Below, piece after piece: positions 34,471 to 43,510 of a DNA stretch of 64,000 nucleotides. The translations under genes were made by a program, and so were the position numbers. Every line of letters starts with the position of its first letter. The stretch's first letter is position 1. Source of the stretch: JBDSKH01 sp035556655 (lineage in GTDB: Bacteria; Actinomycetota; Actinomycetes; Actinomycetales; Microbacteriaceae); NCBI GenBank assembly GCA_035556655.1, contig DATMFW010000058.1:15294-79293 (forward strand), written 5' to 3'. The notes beneath the pieces are model-generated. The model had not been told where the DNA came from. It saw only the letters and a list, made by a program, of their open reading frames with translations, and ran no database searches.

Positions 34471-34896
34471 ATGGCCGATCTCACGCTGCGCATGGGCGAG
34501 AACGGCGACACCGTCGGCGACAGCTTCTGGGCGCAGGTCGGCGGGCGCCCCACGTTCGAGAAGCTGGTGCGGGCGTTCTACGACGGCATCCGCACCGACG
34601 AGGTTCTGCTGCCGATGTACCCGGAGCAGCCCGACCTCGAGGGCGCCATCCAGCGGCTGACCGGCTTCCTCGAGCAGTACTGGGGCGGACCCGGCACCTA
34701 CAGCGAGCAACGCGGTCACCCGCGGCTGCGGATGCGGCACCTGCCGTTCGCCGTCACGCCCGACGCCCGCGACCGTTGGCTCGCGCACATGCGGGCCGCG
34801 CTCGACACCCTCGAGCTCTCGCCGCGGCACGAGAACATGCTCTGGGACTATCTCGAGCGAGCCGCCCACGCGATGGTGAACTCCGCCGACCAGTAG
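34471..34896 (+). CDS. Truncated hemoglobin, group II (TrHbO-like)
   Basis: A 141-residue 2-on-2 globin. Group II signs are YWGGPGTYSE before the F helix, the proximal His in LRMRHLPFAV, and the Trp of helix G in RDRWLAHM. Such globins bind oxygen or NO at membranes and may help detoxification or respiration. It starts two bases after the channel gene's stop. Pairing of a TrHbO gene with pepN in one transcription unit is common in actinobacteria as I remember it. Confidence 0.92.
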   Translation: MADLTLRMGENGDTVGDSFWAQVGGRPTFEKLVRAFYDGIRTDEVLLPMYPEQPDLEGAIQRLTGFLEQYWGGPGTYSEQRGHPRLRMRHLPFAVTPDARDRWLAHMRAALDTLELSPRHENMLWDYLERAAHAMVNSADQ

Positions 34897-34938
34897 GATT
34901 TCTCACACCCCGAACCGCCGCCCCCGGAGAGTGCACCG

Positions 34939-36597
34939 ATGCCCCAGAACGCCGATGTCATCGTGATCGGAGCCGGCCTGTCCGGCCTGGTCGCCGCCGC
35001 CGAACTGGTCGAGGCGGGTCAGCACGTGATCATCCTCGATCAGGAGCCGGAGGCCGGGCTCGGCGGGCAGGCGTTCTGGTCGTTCGGCGGGCTGTTCCTG
35101 GTCGACTCGCCCGAGCAGCGTCGCCTCGGGGTGAAGGACAGCCACGATCTCGCCCGGCAGGACTGGTACGCCAGCGCCGAGTTCGACCGCGAAGAGGACG
35201 AGAACGCCCGCGAGTGGGCCGAGGCGTACCTGGCCTTCGCGGCCGGCGAGAAGCGCGAGTGGCTGCGCGGGAAGGGCGTGAAGTTCTTCCCCGTCGTCGG
35301 CTGGGCCGAGCGCGGCGGATACACGGCGACGGGTCACGGCAACTCGGTGCCGCGGTTCCACATCGTGTGGGGCACCGGCCCGGCGATCCTCGAGCCGTTC
35401 ATCAAGATCGTGAAGGCCGGCGTGGAACAGGGCCTGGTCGAGTTCAAGTTCCGGCACCGGGTCGATGAGCTGATCGTGCGAGACGGGTCCGTGGTCGGGG
35501 CAAGGGGCGCCGTCCTGGTGCCGAGCGACGCCGACCGTGGTGAGGCGAGCAACCGGGACGAGGAGGGCGAGTTCTCGTTCGAGGCTCCTGCCGTGATCGT
35601 CGCCAGCGGCGGCATCGGCGGCAACCACGAGCTGGTGCGCAAGCACTGGCCCGCGTGGCTCGGCACGGCGCCGAAGTCGATGCTGAGCGGCGTTCCCGCG
35701 CACGTCGACGGCCGCATGCTGGGCATCAGCGAGAAGGCCGGCGCGCACCTGGTCAACCAGGACCGCATGTGGCACTACGTCGAGGGCATCGAGAACTTCG
35801 CGCCGGTCTGGGACAAGCACGGGATCCGCATCCTGCCGGGGCCCTCGAGCCTCTGGTTCGACGCCACCGGCAAGCGCCTGCCGGTGCCGCTGTTCCCCGG
35901 GTTCGACACGCTCGGCACGCTCGGGCATCTGCGCTCGACCGGGTACGACCACTCCTGGTTCGTGCTGACCCAGTCGGTCATCGAGAAGGAGTTCGCGCTC
36001 TCCGGCAGCGAGCAGAACCCCGACCTCACCGGCAAGAGCGTCGCCGAGCTGCTGAAGCAGCGCCTGGGCAAGGGCGCCACGGAACCGGTCGAGGCCTTCA
36101 AGTCGAAGGGCGCCGACTTCGTGGTCGCCGACACGCTCGACGAGCTGTTCGCCGGCATGCGCAAACTGCAGCCCAAGGGCGTGCCGCTCGACACCCAGGG
36201 CATCCGCCGCGAGATCGAGGCGCGTGATCGCGAACTCGACAACGACTTCACCAAGGATGCTCAGATCACCGCCCTGCGCGGCGCCCGCAACTACCGCGGC
36301 GACAAGCTGATCCGGGTCGCGAAGCCGCACAAGTTCCTGGACCAGGCGCACAAGCCGCTGATCGCGGTGAAGCTGCATGTGCTGACCCGGAAGAGCCTGG
36401 GCGGCATCCGCACCGACCTGAACTCGCAGGCCCTGGGCCCGGACGGCCGACCGATCCCCGGCCTCTACGCCGTCGGCGAGGCCGCCGGGTTCGGCGGCGG
36501 CGGGGTGCACGGTTACCGGGCCCTGGAGGGGACCTTCCTCGGCGGGTGTCTCTTCACCGGCCGACAGGCCGGGCGGGCCATCGCCGGCACCCTGTAG
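34939..36597 (+). CDS. FAD-binding dehydrogenase, KstD/fumarate-reductase-flavoprotein-like
   Basis: A 552-residue flavoprotein. The N-terminus has GAGLSGLVAAAELVEAGQ (FAD), with ILDQEPEAGLGGQAFWSFGG next; the C-terminus has GLYAVGEAAGFGGGGVHGYR and FLGGCLFTGRQAG, typical of 3-ketosteroid 1-dehydrogenase-like proteins annotated in many actinobacteria without steroid genes nearby. Substrate unknown. A TAGGAT box overlaps the end of the globin gene and is followed by a short leader with a CCGGAGAG ribosome site, so it has its own promoter. Confidence 0.85.
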   Translation: MPQNADVIVIGAGLSGLVAAAELVEAGQHVIILDQEPEAGLGGQAFWSFGGLFLVDSPEQRRLGVKDSHDLARQDWYASAEFDREEDENAREWAEAYLAFAAGEKREWLRGKGVKFFPVVGWAERGGYTATGHGNSVPRFHIVWGTGPAILEPFIKIVKAGVEQGLVEFKFRHRVDELIVRDGSVVGARGAVLVPSDADRGEASNRDEEGEFSFEAPAVIVASGGIGGNHELVRKHWPAWLGTAPKSMLSGVPAHVDGRMLGISEKAGAHLVNQDRMWHYVEGIENFAPVWDKHGIRILPGPSSLWFDATGKRLPVPLFPGFDTLGTLGHLRSTGYDHSWFVLTQSVIEKEFALSGSEQNPDLTGKSVAELLKQRLGKGATEPVEAFKSKGADFVVADTLDELFAGMRKLQPKGVPLDTQGIRREIEARDRELDNDFTKDAQITALRGARNYRGDKLIRVAKPHKFLDQAHKPLIAVKLHVLTRKSLGGIRTDLNSQALGPDGRPIPGLYAVGEAAGFGGGGVHGYRALEGTFLGGCLFTGRQAGRAIAGTL

Positions 36598-36614
36598 CAC
36601 CCCGCGCCCCGCGA

Positions 36615-36700
36615 CTGTTGTGCAGGAGTCTGCCGTTCTGCAGGACTGTGCCCGCACCCGATACTGCTCGCGCGGAGGTTTCTCCTGCAGAACGGGGGGG
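36615..36700. repeat. Palindromic repeat, family 2
   Basis: An 86-bp element with outer arms CTGTTGTGCAGGAGT at the left and CTCCTGCAGAACGG at the right (11 of 12 bases pair), plus an internal GTTCTGCAGGAC. A related element occurs at 48945-49031. It ends exactly at the stop codon of the minus-strand gene that follows, and starts 17 bases after the FAD dehydrogenase stop, so it could end transcripts from both sides. Confidence 0.7.
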
Positions 36701-37387
36701 TCAGCGCGAGAGGGTCCAGGCCTTGCGCTTGACCAGCACGTGACCGCGCTGTGTGCTGAGGCGGGTCCACGGGCCGGTCTCGTACATCCGCACGTCGTCG
36801 GCACCGAGGAACCCCAGGGCCAGAGCCGCGAACCCCGCGGCGGCCGGCAGATGCTCGAGTCCCTCGATCGGACGCGACCACACCTCCGAGCGCACCCGCC
36901 GCACGATCTGCTCGCCGGCCGCGGACGGGACGGCGCTCGCGACCTCGTCGATGCCCGACCGGGCGGCCGCCTCGAGCACCGGGGTGGCGGTCACCCCGAT
37001 CGGGTGCCAGCCCCCGCGCGGCGGCGAGATCGCCGCCCAGGTCACCGTGTTGACCTCCATCGGCAGCGAGATCGTGATCGGCCCCGGCTCGGCCGCTCGA
37101 GCCTGGGCGCTCTCGAGCCTGGTCAGCAGAGAGCGCACCGGCACGACGACATCGAACGCGTCGGGCGCGCCATCGGCACCCGGTTGCAGCGCGACGGTGC
37201 GCAGCCCGAGAACCGTCGGGGTCTCATCCATCAGGCCCGCCGGGTAGAACACGGCCACATAGACGGCCAGCAAGCCGCTGCCGGCGATCAGGCGCGCCGA
37301 GCCCTCCTCGATGCGTGCGGCGCGCGCGAGGTAGACCTGCAGATCGTCGAGGGTCTGAGAGTCGGCAAGCGAGAAGGAGCGGCTCAT
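36701..37387 (-). CDS. Hypothetical protein (228 aa)
   Basis: A soluble protein starting MSRSFSLADSQTLDDLQVYLARAARI and containing GLLAVYVAVFYPAGLMDETPTVLGLR, ISPPRGGW and a Gly/Ala-rich C-terminal helix region. It has no signal peptide or clear membrane span and I recognise no enzyme motif; it is the kind of conserved protein seen next to tesB in related actinobacteria. Good coding character and a shared divergent promoter with tesB support it as a real gene. A TAGTTT box lies eight bases upstream of the ATG. Confidence 0.8.
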   Translation of the reverse strand: MSRSFSLADSQTLDDLQVYLARAARIEEGSARLIAGSGLLAVYVAVFYPAGLMDETPTVLGLRTVALQPGADGAPDAFDVVVPVRSLLTRLESAQARAAEPGPITISLPMEVNTVTWAAISPPRGGWHPIGVTATPVLEAAARSGIDEVASAVPSAAGEQIVRRVRSEVWSRPIEGLEHLPAAAGFAALALGFLGADDVRMYETGPWTRLSTQRGHVLVKRKAWTLSR

Positions 37388-37394
37388 CGCCTCA

Positions 37395-37401
37395 TAAACT
37401 A
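37395..37401. promoter_or_regulatory. Overlapping divergent -10 boxes of the 228-aa gene and tesB
   Basis: The heptamer TAAACTA reads TAAACT on the plus strand, seven bases before tesB, and TAGTTT on the minus strand, eight bases before the divergent gene. The two -10 boxes overlap almost fully; both messages would lack leaders. Confidence 0.55.
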
Positions 37402-37407
37402 CAGGCC

Positions 37408-38274
37408 ATGAGCGATCCGCTGTCGGGACTGATGGCCGCCCTCGACCTCGCCGACACCGGAGCCCGCACCAGCGAGGACATCTTCACCGGGCCCAGCCAG
37501 TGGATGCCGGGCGGGCGGGTGTACGGGGGCCAGGTTCTCGCGCAGTCGCTGGTGGCGGCCAATCGCACCATCGCATCCGATCGATTCGTGCATTCGATGC
37601 ACGGGTATTTCCTGCGTCCGGGCGACGTCGCCAAGCCGATCACGTTCTCGGTCGACCGCATCCACGACGGCCGGTCGTTCTCGACCCGGCGCACGCAGGC
37701 CTACCAGGACGGCGTACCGATCCTGTCGATGATCGCCTCGTTCCAGGACATCGACGCCGGGCTCGAGCACCAGGCGGACATGCCCACCGACCTGCCCGAT
37801 CCGGAGACCCTGCCGAGCACGGCGGACATCCTGGCCGGCATCGACCACCCGGTGGCCCGGTTCTGGGCCACCGAGCGCGCCTTCGACATCCGGCACGTCG
37901 GCTCGCCGATCTACCTGCGGGTCGACGGCGAGCCCGTCCCGCACCAGGCGGTGTGGATGCGCGCCGTCGGCACCCTGCCCGACGATCCCGGGCTGCACCG
38001 CGCCGCGATCGCCTACGCGAGCGACCACACGATCCTCGAGCCGGTGCTGCGCCGCCACGGCGTCTCGTGGGTGACCCCGGGACTCAAGGTGGCCAGCCTC
38101 GACCACGCCATGTGGTGGCACCGCGACGGACGCGCCGACGAGTGGCTGCTCTACGCCCAGGAGTCGCCGAACTCGATCGGCGGTCGCGGCCTGTCGTTCG
38201 GCCGGGTCTACGACCGGTCGGGACGCCTGCTCGCCAGCGTCGCGCAGGAGGGCATGATCCGGGTTCCCGCCTGA
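37408..38274 (+). CDS. tesB: Acyl-CoA thioesterase II
   Basis: A 288-residue double hot-dog thioesterase that hydrolyses medium- and long-chain acyl-CoAs. TesB features are FTGPSQWMPGGRVYGGQVLAQSL at the start, DGRSFSTRRTQAYQDG in the first hot-dog, the catalytic-triad region SDHTILEPVL, and SLDHAMWWHR, WLLYAQESPNSIGGRG and LASVAQEGMIR at the end. The start was set by the TAAACT box seven bases upstream and by conservation of the MSDPLSGLMAALDL opening; a frame open to 37315 has no such support. Confidence 0.95.
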   Translation: MSDPLSGLMAALDLADTGARTSEDIFTGPSQWMPGGRVYGGQVLAQSLVAANRTIASDRFVHSMHGYFLRPGDVAKPITFSVDRIHDGRSFSTRRTQAYQDGVPILSMIASFQDIDAGLEHQADMPTDLPDPETLPSTADILAGIDHPVARFWATERAFDIRHVGSPIYLRVDGEPVPHQAVWMRAVGTLPDDPGLHRAAIAYASDHTILEPVLRRHGVSWVTPGLKVASLDHAMWWHRDGRADEWLLYAQESPNSIGGRGLSFGRVYDRSGRLLASVAQEGMIRVPA

Positions 38275-38275
38275 G

Positions 38276-39730
38276 TCAGAGGAACTTCCGGGCGTGCAGC
38301 GCGAACGCCAGCGACAGGCGCTTGCGCGGGTCCTCGAGCACCGGGCCGAGCAGCTCCTCGATGCGCCCCAGGCGGTGCTTCATCGTGTTGTAGTGGATGA
38401 ACATCCGCCGGGACGCCTCGGCCGCGTTGCCGGTGCCCAGGTGCATCTCGAGCGTCGCGCAGAGCTGACCGTCGGATGCGGCATCCGCCCGGATCAGCAC
38501 GCCCAGTTCCTGCTCCACCAGTTCGGCCAGCTGCTCGCGAGGCAGCGCCAGGATGGCGCGTTCGACGGCAAGCAACTCGTACCGCACCACCGACTGCCCG
38601 GTGGCCTCGGCGATCGTCAGCGACTCGCGGGCGGCGGCGTGCGACCGCGCGAGCCCATCGAGATCGTCGCTGCGCGTTCCGACCGCGACGACCGTGGCGC
38701 CGCCGCCCGACTGCTGCAGCGCCGCGCGCCATGCGGTCGCCGCCTGGTTCGCGTCGGCGTCGGCGGGCACCAGGGCGACGGACTCGGAGCCCCGCGACCA
38801 CACGATCGATCCCGGCGGCAGGCCCTCGTCGAGGCGCCCCTCTCCGGGCTCGGCTGCGCACCGGGCGATGATCACGGTGCGCGCGGCGTCCGGCGCGAAC
38901 CCGAACAGGCGGGAGCGCTGGCGCAGCATGTCGGCGTCCGAGGACCGGCCGCTCACCAGTTCCTCCAGATGCAGCACCCGCATCCGCCTGTCCAGTTCGA
39001 GCCCCGCGACGGCCTGGGCGATGTGCATGCCGGCCGCGAAGCAGGCCTGCCGGATGAGGCGGCGCTGTCCGAGGGTCGGCTCGTCGCGTCCGTGCACGAG
39101 GAGGCGCCCGCGCTCCGTGCCGCCGACGGTGATCGGGAACTCCCAGGGCGCGTCCTCGGTCGGCTCGGGCGACTCATGCCCGCCATGCACGAGCGGAACC
39201 CCGGCGTCGTCGATGATGCGCACCTGGCGGTCGAGGGCTCCGGCGAGGGCACGGGCGATCTCGTCGAGTCCGCCTCCGGACAGCGCAACGCCGGTGAGTC
39301 GTTCGCGGATCGCCTCGGCGCCGGCCGGGTCGGGACCGTACTCGCTCAGCACGACAGCGAGCACCGCCCCGATGACGTCGTTGAACGAGGTGGTGCCGGT
39401 GAGCGCGATGAGCGGGAAGCCGAGCTCGTCGGCGACCTCGATCATCGCCGGCGGCACCTCGTCGAGGTAGCGACCCGACTTGACGGCGAGCGCCGCGAGT
39501 CCGCGGCGGGAGAGGGTACGCACGAGGTCCCCGAGGTCTTCGGGGTGATCGCGCAGCGGGTAGGCGGTGGTGAGCATCAGTTCGCCCGCCCGGACGAACG
39601 ACTCGATGTCCGGCACCTCCATGACGTTCACGCCCGAGACGGGACGTGCGAGGCCGTCCTGACCGGCCAGCACGGTGCTGCCGGCGAGGACGGGCAGCGT
39701 GAGGATCTCCCGCACCGTGACCGCCGTCAT
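38276..39730 (-). CDS. PucR-family transcriptional regulator
   Basis: A 484-residue PucR-type regulator: N-terminal purine-catabolism ligand domain (VREILTLPVLAGSTVLAG, residues 5-22, to about 125), a middle domain, and the C-terminal helix-turn-helix (GNAAEASRRMFIHYNTMKHRL). It is divergent from the carbamoyltransferase operon across 95 bp, so it is the likely ureide-sensing regulator. The start MTAV is preceded by a GGAGG ribosome site; in-frame starts further up enter the promoter of the divergent operon. Its stop lies two bases after the tesB stop. Confidence 0.9.
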   Translation of the reverse strand: MTAVTVREILTLPVLAGSTVLAGQDGLARPVSGVNVMEVPDIESFVRAGELMLTTAYPLRDHPEDLGDLVRTLSRRGLAALAVKSGRYLDEVPPAMIEVADELGFPLIALTGTTSFNDVIGAVLAVVLSEYGPDPAGAEAIRERLTGVALSGGGLDEIARALAGALDRQVRIIDDAGVPLVHGGHESPEPTEDAPWEFPITVGGTERGRLLVHGRDEPTLGQRRLIRQACFAAGMHIAQAVAGLELDRRMRVLHLEELVSGRSSDADMLRQRSRLFGFAPDAARTVIIARCAAEPGEGRLDEGLPPGSIVWSRGSESVALVPADADANQAATAWRAALQQSGGGATVVAVGTRSDDLDGLARSHAAARESLTIAEATGQSVVRYELLAVERAILALPREQLAELVEQELGVLIRADAASDGQLCATLEMHLGTGNAAEASRRMFIHYNTMKHRLGRIEELLGPVLEDPRKRLSLAFALHARKFL

Positions 39731-39825
39731 ATCGCCTCCATTGGCCGATTCGGACATCGGGGGCGCGGGAATGCCGTCCGATGCGGACTTACCCGAGCCG
39801 TGTCCGCGCTCCCTACGATCCCAGT
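39731..39825. promoter_or_regulatory. Divergent control region, PucR gene / carbamoyltransferase operon
   Basis: Contains TTACCC (39789-39794), a 19-bp spacer and TACGAT (39814-39819), six bases before the ATG at 39826, so the operon's first gene is probably leaderless. An inverted repeat TCGGAC (39750-39755) / GTCCGA (39776-39781), with TCCGATGCGGAC just after it, is a candidate PucR operator. Confidence 0.45.
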
Positions 39826-40641
39826 ATGACCCCGCCACCGGTTATCGACAGCCCGGCGTGGGTGCGTGTGGACGCGGCCGACCCGGCACCATGGCGGATG
39901 GCGGGGAATCCGAGCGTCGTCCATCTTGGACACTCCGCCCTCGTGCTCGGCGCCGGACGCCGGCAGCTCGTCATCACCTCGGACGCCTTCGGACTGGTTC
40001 CCGGCGGCATGCAGGTCCGCCCTCCCGAGTTCGCACGGCTGCGACGCGACCTGGCCCGCCGCGACCCGGCCCGCGGGGCCGCGATCCACGGCTGGCGGCC
40101 GGCCGTCGTCGAGCCCGCCGACCTGCGGGTCACCGCGATCGACATCGACTCCGCCGCGCTCGACCTTCTCGAGCGGGCGACGACCGCACCGGGCGCCATC
40201 GGCGCCTTCGACCCGTCCCGGCAGCGCGCCGAGGCGTCCGCGCTCGCGCGCGCGGCGCGTGACGGCGCCGACGTCGCGGACACCCTGCTCCGGCTCATCG
40301 GGGCGGGACCCGGCAGCACGCCGGCCGGCGACGACGTCGTGGCCGGCGTGCTCGCGGGACTCCGGGCGGCCGGACTCTCCGAGGCGGCGGCAGAGCTGGG
40401 GGCGCGGGTGCTGCCGCTCCTCGGGCGGACGACCGCCGCATCCACGCACTACCTGGAAGCCGCCGCCACCGGCCGGTTCGCCGACCGGGTGCACGCCCTC
40501 GTCGCCGGCCTGCGGTCGGCGCGGAGCGCACCCGCCGCGATTCGTGCCGCCGCGACCTTCGGCGCCAGTTCCGGAACCGACCTGCTGGCCGGCATCGTCG
40601 CCGGCGCGCGCATCACCCCCGCGATCAGAAAGTCCGCATGA
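39826..40641 (+). CDS. DUF2877 protein, AllH-type oxamate carbamoyltransferase subunit
   Basis: A 271-residue cytosolic protein. The DUF2877 core GAGPGSTPAGDDVVAGVLAGL lies about residues 160-180, preceded by VVHLGHSALVLG and FGLVPGGM strands near the N-terminus. In E. coli this family (YlbF/AllH) works with FdrA/AllF and YlbE/AllG to convert oxalurate and phosphate to oxamate and carbamoyl phosphate. Here all three and carbamate kinase are adjacent and overlapping. The subunit's own role is not defined; it starts a six-gene operon divergent from the PucR regulator. Confidence 0.85.
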   Translation: MTPPPVIDSPAWVRVDAADPAPWRMAGNPSVVHLGHSALVLGAGRRQLVITSDAFGLVPGGMQVRPPEFARLRRDLARRDPARGAAIHGWRPAVVEPADLRVTAIDIDSAALDLLERATTAPGAIGAFDPSRQRAEASALARAARDGADVADTLLRLIGAGPGSTPAGDDVVAGVLAGLRAAGLSEAAAELGARVLPLLGRTTAASTHYLEAAATGRFADRVHALVAGLRSARSAPAAIRAAATFGASSGTDLLAGIVAGARITPAIRKSA

Positions 40642-42116
40642 CCTCCCTGAACTCCCGCGTCTTCCCCCGGCTGTACCGCGACTCGGTGGCCCTCATGGCG
40701 ATCGCCTCGTCCACCGAGGCGCGCGACGGCGTCGACCGGGTCGGGGCCGTCATGGCGACCCCGGCGAACATCGCGATCCTCGACGAGTCGGCCATGCTGC
40801 CGACCGGCCTGACCGCAGCCCCCGACGATCTGGTGATCGTGGTGCGCGGCGACACCGACGAGATCGTCGCCGAGGCGCTCGACGCCGCCGAGGCCGCCCT
40901 CACGAGCGTCGAGTCGGCGCGTCGCAACGAGGACCGCCCCGCCGCCACCATCGGCGAGGGCATCCAGGCGATGGCCGCCGAGGACTCCGATCGCCCGGCC
41001 ACGATGGCGGCGATCTCGATCCCCGGTACCTACGCCGCGGTCGTGGCCGAGCGCGCGCTGCGCGACGGCCTGCACGTCTTCTGCTTCTCGGACAACGTCC
41101 CCGTCGAGGACGAGATCCGCGTGAAGGGCCTCGCGCGCGAGCGGCGGCTGCTGCACATGGGCCCCGACTGCGGAACCGCGATCATCGACGGGGTCCCGCT
41201 CGGATTCGCGAACGTCGTGCGCCGCGGCACCGTCGGCATCGTGGCGGCGAGCGGCACCGGAGCCCAGGAGGTCTCACGGCTACTCGACCTCGCCGGCGCC
41301 GGCATCTCGCAGCTCATCGGCGTCGGTGGCCGGGACCTCTCTGCCGAGGTCGACGGCCTCATGACCGACCTCGCGCTCGACCTGCTCGAGGACGACGCCG
41401 ACACCGGGGTCATCGCGATCGTGTCCAAGCCCCCGGCGGGACCGGTCGCCGACCGGCTGCTCGCCCGGCTCGCCGCCATCGCGCAGAAGGGCACCCCGAC
41501 GATCGCCTGCTTCCTCGGCGCCGAGGACACCGACGGCGAGGTCACCGTCCGCGGAACCCTCGAGGGCGGCGCGATCGCGGCGGCCGCGGCGGCCGGCCAT
41601 CCGCTCCAGGTGGATGCGGCGAGCGGCCTCCCCACGACGGCCCCGCCCGGTCGCGTGCTGGGCCTCTACACCGGCGGGACCCTCGCCTCGGAGGCCAAGC
41701 TGCTGCTGAAGCGCGGCGGGGTGACCGACGCCGAGGTGCTCGACCTCGGCGACGACGAGTACACGGCGGGCAAGCCCCACCCGATGATCGACCCCGAGGC
41801 GCGCGCGACCCGGATCGCGGCCGCCGGCTCCGATGCCGGCGTCGGCATCCTGCTGCTCGATCTCGTCATCGGCTACGGCGCCTCCCCGGACCCGGCGACC
41901 CCCGTCGTCGAGGCGATCGGCGCCGCCCGGGCCGCAGCGGCCGCCGACGGGCGCGAGCTCCTCGTCATCGGCTCGGTGTGCGGAACCCCCGCCGACCCGC
42001 AGGGTCTCGACCGCCAGCGCGGTCTGCTCGAAGGGGCGGGCGTCGTGCTCACCCCCACCAACGCCGCGGCCGCACGATTGGCCGCGACACTGCACACCAC
42101 GGGAGCCCGGGCATGA
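40638..42116 (+). CDS. fdrA: FdrA-family protein, AllF-type oxamate carbamoyltransferase subunit
   Basis: A 492-residue protein related to succinyl-CoA synthetase alpha-like nucleotide-binding folds. Typical stretches are MGPDCGTAIIDGVPLGFANVV about residue 175-195, GIVAASGTGAQEVSRLLD, GVGGRDLSAEVDGLM and the second-half LGLYTGGTLASEAKLLL with LDLVIGYGASPDP near the end. It is the main catalytic candidate for phosphorolysis of an N-carbamoyl compound to carbamoyl phosphate. Its ATG overlaps the upstream stop (ATGA), and its own stop overlaps the next gene the same way. Confidence 0.92.
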   Translation: MTSLNSRVFPRLYRDSVALMAIASSTEARDGVDRVGAVMATPANIAILDESAMLPTGLTAAPDDLVIVVRGDTDEIVAEALDAAEAALTSVESARRNEDRPAATIGEGIQAMAAEDSDRPATMAAISIPGTYAAVVAERALRDGLHVFCFSDNVPVEDEIRVKGLARERRLLHMGPDCGTAIIDGVPLGFANVVRRGTVGIVAASGTGAQEVSRLLDLAGAGISQLIGVGGRDLSAEVDGLMTDLALDLLEDDADTGVIAIVSKPPAGPVADRLLARLAAIAQKGTPTIACFLGAEDTDGEVTVRGTLEGGAIAAAAAAGHPLQVDAASGLPTTAPPGRVLGLYTGGTLASEAKLLLKRGGVTDAEVLDLGDDEYTAGKPHPMIDPEARATRIAAAGSDAGVGILLLDLVIGYGASPDPATPVVEAIGAARAAAAADGRELLVIGSVCGTPADPQGLDRQRGLLEGAGVVLTPTNAAAARLAATLHTTGARA

Positions 42117-43510
42117 TCGACGGCGGACTGCGCATCCTCAACGCGGGGCTGCCCCTCATCGTCGAGGCGGTTCCTCCCGCCGACGTGCTGCAGCTCGACT
42201 GGCGACCGCCCGGCTTCGGCGACCCCGAGACCGCCCGCCTCGGACTCACGCTCGACGACGAGGTCACCGTGGCGGCGAACAAGGCCGCCATCGAGCGGGT
42301 GCACGCGTCCCGGCCGCTGATCACCGGCATCCGGCCCGCGCGTGAGGTGGTGCCGGGCATCGCGGAGGGCCGCACGCTGCTGCACGCCGGCCCGCCGATC
42401 GAGTTCGCCCGCATGTGCGGACCGATGCGCGGGGCGCTCATCGGGGCCACCCTGTTCGAGGGCTGGGCCGACGACCCCGATGCCGCCCTCGCGCTGCTGG
42501 AGTCGGGCGCGATCACCCTCGACCCGTGCCACCATCACGACGCGGTCGGGCCGATGGCGGGCGTTCTGGCGCCGTCGATGCCGGTGTTCGTCGCCGAGGA
42601 GTCGACCGGCGACAGCGGCCGCCGCGCCTACTCCTCGCTCAACGAGGGTCTCGGCAAGGTACTGCGGTTCGGGGCGTACGACTCCGAGGTGCTGACCCGG
42701 CTGGCCTGGATGCGGGACGTGCTCGGGCCCACCGTCGGCGCCGCGATCGAGGCCGCGGGCCCGATCGACACCACCTCGCTCATCAGCCAGGCGCTGGCCA
42801 TGGGCGACGAAGGCCACAACCGCAACCTCGCCTCGACGTCGCTGCTGACCCGCCGCCTCGCACCCTTCATCGCCGCGCAGGCCGAGGCCGCGCAGATCGC
42901 CTCGACCCTGGAGTTCCTGGCCGGCAACGACCACTTCGCCCTCAACATCTCGATGGCGGGCGCCAAGCTGGCGATGGACGCCGCGGTCGGGGTCGAGAAC
43001 TCGACCCTGGTCACCACGATGGCGCGCAACGGCGTCGAGTTCGGACTGCGGGTCGCCGCCACCGGCACCGAGTGGTTCACCACCCCGGTGGGACCCGCCG
43101 ACGGGCTGTTCTTCCCCGGTTACGGACCCGAGGATGCCAACCCCGACCTCGGCGACTCGGCCATCACCGAGACCCTCGGGCTCGGCGGCTTCGCCATGGC
43201 GGCCTCCCCCGCGATCACGCGATTCGTCGGCGGGACCCCGGACGACGCCCTCGAGGCGACCCGCTCGATGCGGCGCATCACCCTGGCTCCGCACCCGGCC
43301 TTCCCGCTGCCGCCGCTGAACTTCGCCGGCACCCCGTCGGGCATCGACCTGCTCGCGGTCATCGAGACCGGAGAGCTGCCGATGATCAACACCGGCATCG
43401 CCCACAAGGAAGCCGGGGTCGGCCAGATCGGCGCCGGCATCGTCCGCGCGCCCTCCGGGGTGTTCGCCCAGGCCGTGCGCCGGGTCGCCGAGCTGCGGGG
43501 TGTGGCATGA
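42113..43510 (+). CDS. DUF1116 protein, AllG-type oxamate carbamoyltransferase subunit
   Basis: A 465-residue protein of the YlbE/DUF1116 family. Conserved-looking blocks are LQLDWRPPGFGDP near residue 25, PLITGIRPAREVVPG, ARMCGPMRGALIGATLFEGW, LDPCHHHDAVGPMAG around residue 140 and GNDHFALNISMAGAKLAMDAA around residue 270-290. It acts with the FdrA and DUF2877 proteins. Starts at an ATG overlapping the fdrA stop and overlaps the carbamate kinase start, so a fixed subunit ratio is likely. Confidence 0.92.
   Translation: MIDGGLRILNAGLPLIVEAVPPADVLQLDWRPPGFGDPETARLGLTLDDEVTVAANKAAIERVHASRPLITGIRPAREVVPGIAEGRTLLHAGPPIEFARMCGPMRGALIGATLFEGWADDPDAALALLESGAITLDPCHHHDAVGPMAGVLAPSMPVFVAEESTGDSGRRAYSSLNEGLGKVLRFGAYDSEVLTRLAWMRDVLGPTVGAAIEAAGPIDTTSLISQALAMGDEGHNRNLASTSLLTRRLAPFIAAQAEAAQIASTLEFLAGNDHFALNISMAGAKLAMDAAVGVENSTLVTTMARNGVEFGLRVAATGTEWFTTPVGPADGLFFPGYGPEDANPDLGDSAITETLGLGGFAMAASPAITRFVGGTPDDALEATRSMRRITLAPHPAFPLPPLNFAGTPSGIDLLAVIETGELPMINTGIAHKEAGVGQIGAGIVRAPSGVFAQAVRRVAELRGVA

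Noticed and set aside
39866..43510. A 1214-codon plus-strand frame through the carbamoyltransferase operon
   Set aside because: Only the last 465 codons (the DUF1116 protein) are real; the rest is an out-of-frame reading of the DUF2877 and fdrA genes, rich in Arg/Pro.
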